Source: an uncultured Clostridia bacterium (GTDB taxonomy: Bacteria; Bacillota; Clostridia; Oscillospirales; Ruminococcaceae). Taken from it: a DNA stretch of 36,653 nucleotides. The first letter of the stretch is position 1; each line of letters starts with the position of its first letter. Where the stretch lies: the NCBI GenBank assembly GCA_944387885.1, contig CALXGR010000019.1, positions 1 to 36,653 of the forward strand, given 5' to 3'. Both the position numbers and the translations under genes were made by a program. Under the pieces are notes generated by a model that ran no database searches, had not been told where the DNA came from, and worked only from the letters and a program-made list of their open reading frames with translations. Positions 34,133-36,653 of the stretch are shown one piece after another.

Positions 34133-35026
34133 TTACAGCTGGTTTGCGTACCGAAGGGCAGAATCATCAAAAATGTCGTTGTTGTCGTGCTGGTAGAACT
34201 CTTCAATGGTCCGGTTGAGGGACTTGTTCCCGGTGGTGGCCCGGCCCTGGCTCCGGCGTTTGATCCACTCTTCCTTACTCTTGGTAAAGTAATGATTGAT
34301 ACGCAGTTTGGTAATTTGGTTGGTGGGATTGGACCAGGCAGGGACCTTTTTTCCGTTCTCATCAATGGCGTACAGCCCCAGATTGTAAAGGGGATAGTGG
34401 ACATGATTGAAAAAAGCTACCTTCCGGGGGTCCACAATGCTCTTGATACAGTCATTGCCTTTGCCGTCCTCGGCGGCCCGCCAGACAAAGTTCTTGAGAA
34501 CGCCGCCCTCCGGTTTTTTCTCCAGATGGGAGGAGCCGAACACTCTCCAGTTTACCGCAATTCCGCCAGCATGAGGGTCCTGGGCAAGAATTTCCTTCAC
34601 GGTCTGGGGAACATTGGTGTCGGGCCGGACGGGGAAGAGAAATTCGTCGGTGTCAATAAAGGCAATGTAACGGCTTTCGTTCCGGTAATTCTGAACGGCA
34701 TCGTTGTAGGCAGGAATCTGACGGGCTACCCCGGGAAATTCCCGGTAGGTGACGATCCCTTTTTCTACATAGGGGGCAAGAATTTCCGGCATGTTGTCGG
34801 TGCTGCCGTTGTCATAGATATAAAAATGGTCCACGCCAACCAGAAGATGATATTTGAGCCATTCCTCCACATAGGCGGACTCATTTTTCATAATGGCAGC
34901 TACGGAAAACTCGTAGGGAAATTGAGAAGGGCAGGAACGGGCAGCGGCCTTCAGGGTGTATACGCTCCGTTTACCCAAGATAAGCCCTTTTTTGGCAAGT
35001 CCTCTCACAGATTTAACAAGCTCCAT
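34133..35026 (-). CDS. GT92/DUF23-like glycosyltransferase
   Basis: A 297-aa glycosyltransferase of the GT-A fold. The conserved beginning AAIMKNESAYVEEWLKYH (KNE at 47-49) and IYDNGSTD (70-77) resemble GT92-type enzymes. The nucleotide-sugar/metal motif is D125-T-D127 in YIAFIDTDEFLFP. The C-terminal part contains the INHYFTKSKEEW segment seen in the same family. There is no membrane helix. Donor and acceptor sugars cannot be read. Co-transcription after an asparagine synthase-like gene suggests a role in a cell-surface glycan. The ATG at 35026 is preceded on the minus strand by AAGGGAA, a moderate ribosome site about 10 bases away. Confidence 0.8.
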   Translation of the reverse strand: MELVKSVRGLAKKGLILGKRSVYTLKAAARSCPSQFPYEFSVAAIMKNESAYVEEWLKYHLLVGVDHFYIYDNGSTDNMPEILAPYVEKGIVTYREFPGVARQIPAYNDAVQNYRNESRYIAFIDTDEFLFPVRPDTNVPQTVKEILAQDPHAGGIAVNWRVFGSSHLEKKPEGGVLKNFVWRAAEDGKGNDCIKSIVDPRKVAFFNHVHYPLYNLGLYAIDENGKKVPAWSNPTNQITKLRINHYFTKSKEEWIKRRSQGRATTGNKSLNRTIEEFYQHDNNDIFDDSALRYANQL

Positions 35027-35046
35027 AAAATGTCATTTCCCTTCCG

Positions 35047-36653
35047 TCAGTTTTGTACAAAGTAAAGCTCATACCAGAGAATGAAGCTGTAGAAGCTCCA
35101 GATTTTGGTCATGGTGTTCTGGCCTTTTCCGGCCCGGTGGTCCTCCAGAAGCTGGAGCAGGGCAGGGACACGGAAAAACTTCCGGCTCACATCGCCCTCG
35201 AACTTCTCCTTGACCATGTTGTAGTATTTGTCCTCTTTCAGCCAGTCGTTGAGAGGAACGGGGAAGCCCAGCTTTTTCCGGTTGGCCACGCTCTCAGGCA
35301 GCTGACGGAAAGCGGCACCCCGGAGGGCAATTTTGGTATGCTCCTTGTCGCACCGGTACTCTCGGGGAATCCGGGTGGCAACTGCAAGGACCTCCCGGTC
35401 CAGGAAGGGGACCCGCAGCTCCAGGCTGTTGGCCATGCTCATCCGGTCGGCCTTCAAAAGAATGTCATAGAGCATCCAGGTGTGCATATCCACCCACTGG
35501 AGCTGGGTGGGCTCATCCAGATGTTTCACCTGGTCGAAGTAGGGCTTGAAGGATTCCTCGGGGGTCTTTGCGTGATAATCCTTCAAAAGATATTTGTCCC
35601 GCTGGGCAGGGGAGGCGAACACATAGTTGGCACGCATGAACCGCTGCCAGGGTTCCATCCCGCCCCGGATGATAAACCGACGGCCCTTCATGTTGGGCAG
35701 GCATTTGGCAATCCCGGCGGCGCCCTTCCGCAGAAGTTTGGGCAGCTTGGAATAGCTTTCAAAGTGGACGGCCTGACAGTACATGGGATAACCTCCGAAC
35801 AGCTCGTCGGCACCTTCTCCGGACAGGACTACTTTCACATATCTGGCGGCGTTCTTGGTCAGGAAGTAGAGAGGCACTTCGCTGGGGTTGGGCATGGGCT
35901 CATCCAGATACCACTGAATGGTTTTGTTGGCCTCAAAAAACTCGTCGGCGCTTACCTTGTTTACAATGCTGGGAACCCCGATTTCCTCGCTGAATGCCTG
36001 AGCATAGGGAAGCTCGCTGTACTTGCCCTCCTCATATCCCACACTGAAGGTTTTTACATGGCGGGTGCCTTTGCTGACTTCCCGTACCACATAGCTGCTG
36101 TCCACACCGCTGGACAAAAAGCAGCCTACCTCTACATCTGCGATCTGGTGGGCCCGGACACTTTCCGCAAAGGTATCAGTGATAATGTCCTCCCACTCCT
36201 TCAGGCTCTTGGAGTGGTCAATGTTATATTCAATCTTGAAGTACTGGCTGATTTTCAGCTTCCCGTCCTTCCAGAAGAAGGAGTGTCCCCCCGGCAGCTT
36301 GTAAACATTCTTGAACATGGTCTCCTTGTTGGGAATATACTCAATGCTCAGATAGTCGGGAAGGCGTTCCTCGTTCAGCTCTTTCACAAAGCCGGGATGG
36401 GGCAGAAAAGACTTGATTTCGCTGCCAAACAGGAAATGGCCGTTTTCATTGTAATAATAGAAGGGTTTGATTCCAAAAATGTCCCGGGCACCGAACAGCT
36501 CTTTTTTGGTCCGGTCCCAGATGGCGAAGGTGAACATTCCCCGCAGCTTTCCGGGAAGCTCCTTGCCCCACTCCTCGTAGCCGTGGAGCAGCACCTCGGT
36601 GTCGCTGCGGGTGGCAAAGGTGTGCCCGGCATCCAAAAGTTCCTGGCGGAGGG
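35047..36653 (-). CDS. asnB: Asparagine synthase (glutamine-hydrolysing), 5' end cut by window
   Basis: This is the C-terminal and central part of an AsnB-type enzyme, which uses glutamine ammonia to amidate aspartate through an acyl-adenylate. The frame stays open to the window edge, so roughly the first 70-80 residues, including the N-terminal catalytic cysteine, lie outside. Visible parts are the glutaminase motif RSDTEVLLHGYEEWG and GARDIFGIKPFYY, then the synthetase ATP-pyrophosphate loop LSSGVDSS, the block VVLSGEGADELFGGY and LELRVPFLDREVLAVA. A TTG at 36636 is internal, not the start. Family members near glycosyltransferases may amidate sugar acids instead, so the true substrate is open. 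Confidence 0.88.
   Translation of the reverse strand, partial: LRQELLDAGHTFATRSDTEVLLHGYEEWGKELPGKLRGMFTFAIWDRTKKELFGARDIFGIKPFYYYNENGHFLFGSEIKSFLPHPGFVKELNEERLPDYLSIEYIPNKETMFKNVYKLPGGHSFFWKDGKLKISQYFKIEYNIDHSKSLKEWEDIITDTFAESVRAHQIADVEVGCFLSSGVDSSYVVREVSKGTRHVKTFSVGYEEGKYSELPYAQAFSEEIGVPSIVNKVSADEFFEANKTIQWYLDEPMPNPSEVPLYFLTKNAARYVKVVLSGEGADELFGGYPMYCQAVHFESYSKLPKLLRKGAAGIAKCLPNMKGRRFIIRGGMEPWQRFMRANYVFASPAQRDKYLLKDYHAKTPEESFKPYFDQVKHLDEPTQLQWVDMHTWMLYDILLKADRMSMANSLELRVPFLDREVLAVATRIPREYRCDKEHTKIALRGAAFRQLPESVANRKKLGFPVPLNDWLKEDKYYNMVKEKFEGDVSRKFFRVPALLQLLEDHRAGKGQNTMTKIWSFYSFILWYELYFVQN

Overview
The window is core chromosome of a Gram-positive bacterium of the class Clostridia. The best guess is an Oscillospiraceae/Ruminococcaceae gut anaerobe of moderately high GC. 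The reasons are strong Shine-Dalgarno sequences (AAGGAGG type), frequent TTG and GTG starts, a CIRCE operator on groESL, Firmicutes gene orders (miaB-ricA-mutS-mutL; sepF-ylmH-divIVA-ileS; rplS-rbgA-rnhB) and SepF/DivIVA division proteins. The genus cannot be fixed from sequence reading alone. There are 35 protein-coding genes (one cut by the right edge) plus one doubtful leader ORF. I see no tRNA, rRNA, CRISPR array, insertion sequence or prophage, and no gene-free stretch longer than 300 bases.

Layout. (1) 88-8970: one promoter drives miaB, a ricA/ylbF-family gene, mutS, mutL, miaA and a HlyD-like membrane adaptor. This joins both steps of ms2i6A37 tRNA modification with mismatch repair. 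(2) 8973-13976: a near-consensus promoter drives the division cluster sepF, ylmH and divIVA, then ileS, ending in a terminator. (3) 14050-18864: lspA, rluD, a HAD-like gene whose nucleophile is replaced, a short comEA and ppk1, then a terminator. (4) 18907-20057: an overlapping M23/M50 peptidase pair that looks like SpoIVFA/SpoIVFB. (5) 20059-22622: a radical SAM protein and its DUF2344 partner. (6) 22651-23180: rplS behind a structured L19-type leader, with its own terminator. (7) 23209-27157: a tightly coupled chain of lepB, rbgA, rnhB and yraN, then thrC. (8) 27175-28078: a tiny minus-strand DUF1540 gene divergent from a metallophosphoesterase gene. (9) 28081-31551: tig, clpP and clpX (nascent-chain folding and proteolysis). 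(10) 31601-33703: CIRCE-controlled groES-groEL. (11) 33729-36653, minus strand: asnB (cut), a GT92-like glycosyltransferase and a VOC protein.

Most genes are housekeeping. The points most worth a second look are the reduced SpoIVFB-like protease beside an M23 partner with an intact active site, the HAD pseudo-phosphatase, the L19 leader, the palindrome-rich tig promoter with a possible leader peptide abutting the tig start, a tig-clpP hairpin with extra complementarity, and the orphan HlyD-like adaptor next to sepF. I found no clear evidence of a wholly new multi-gene system.
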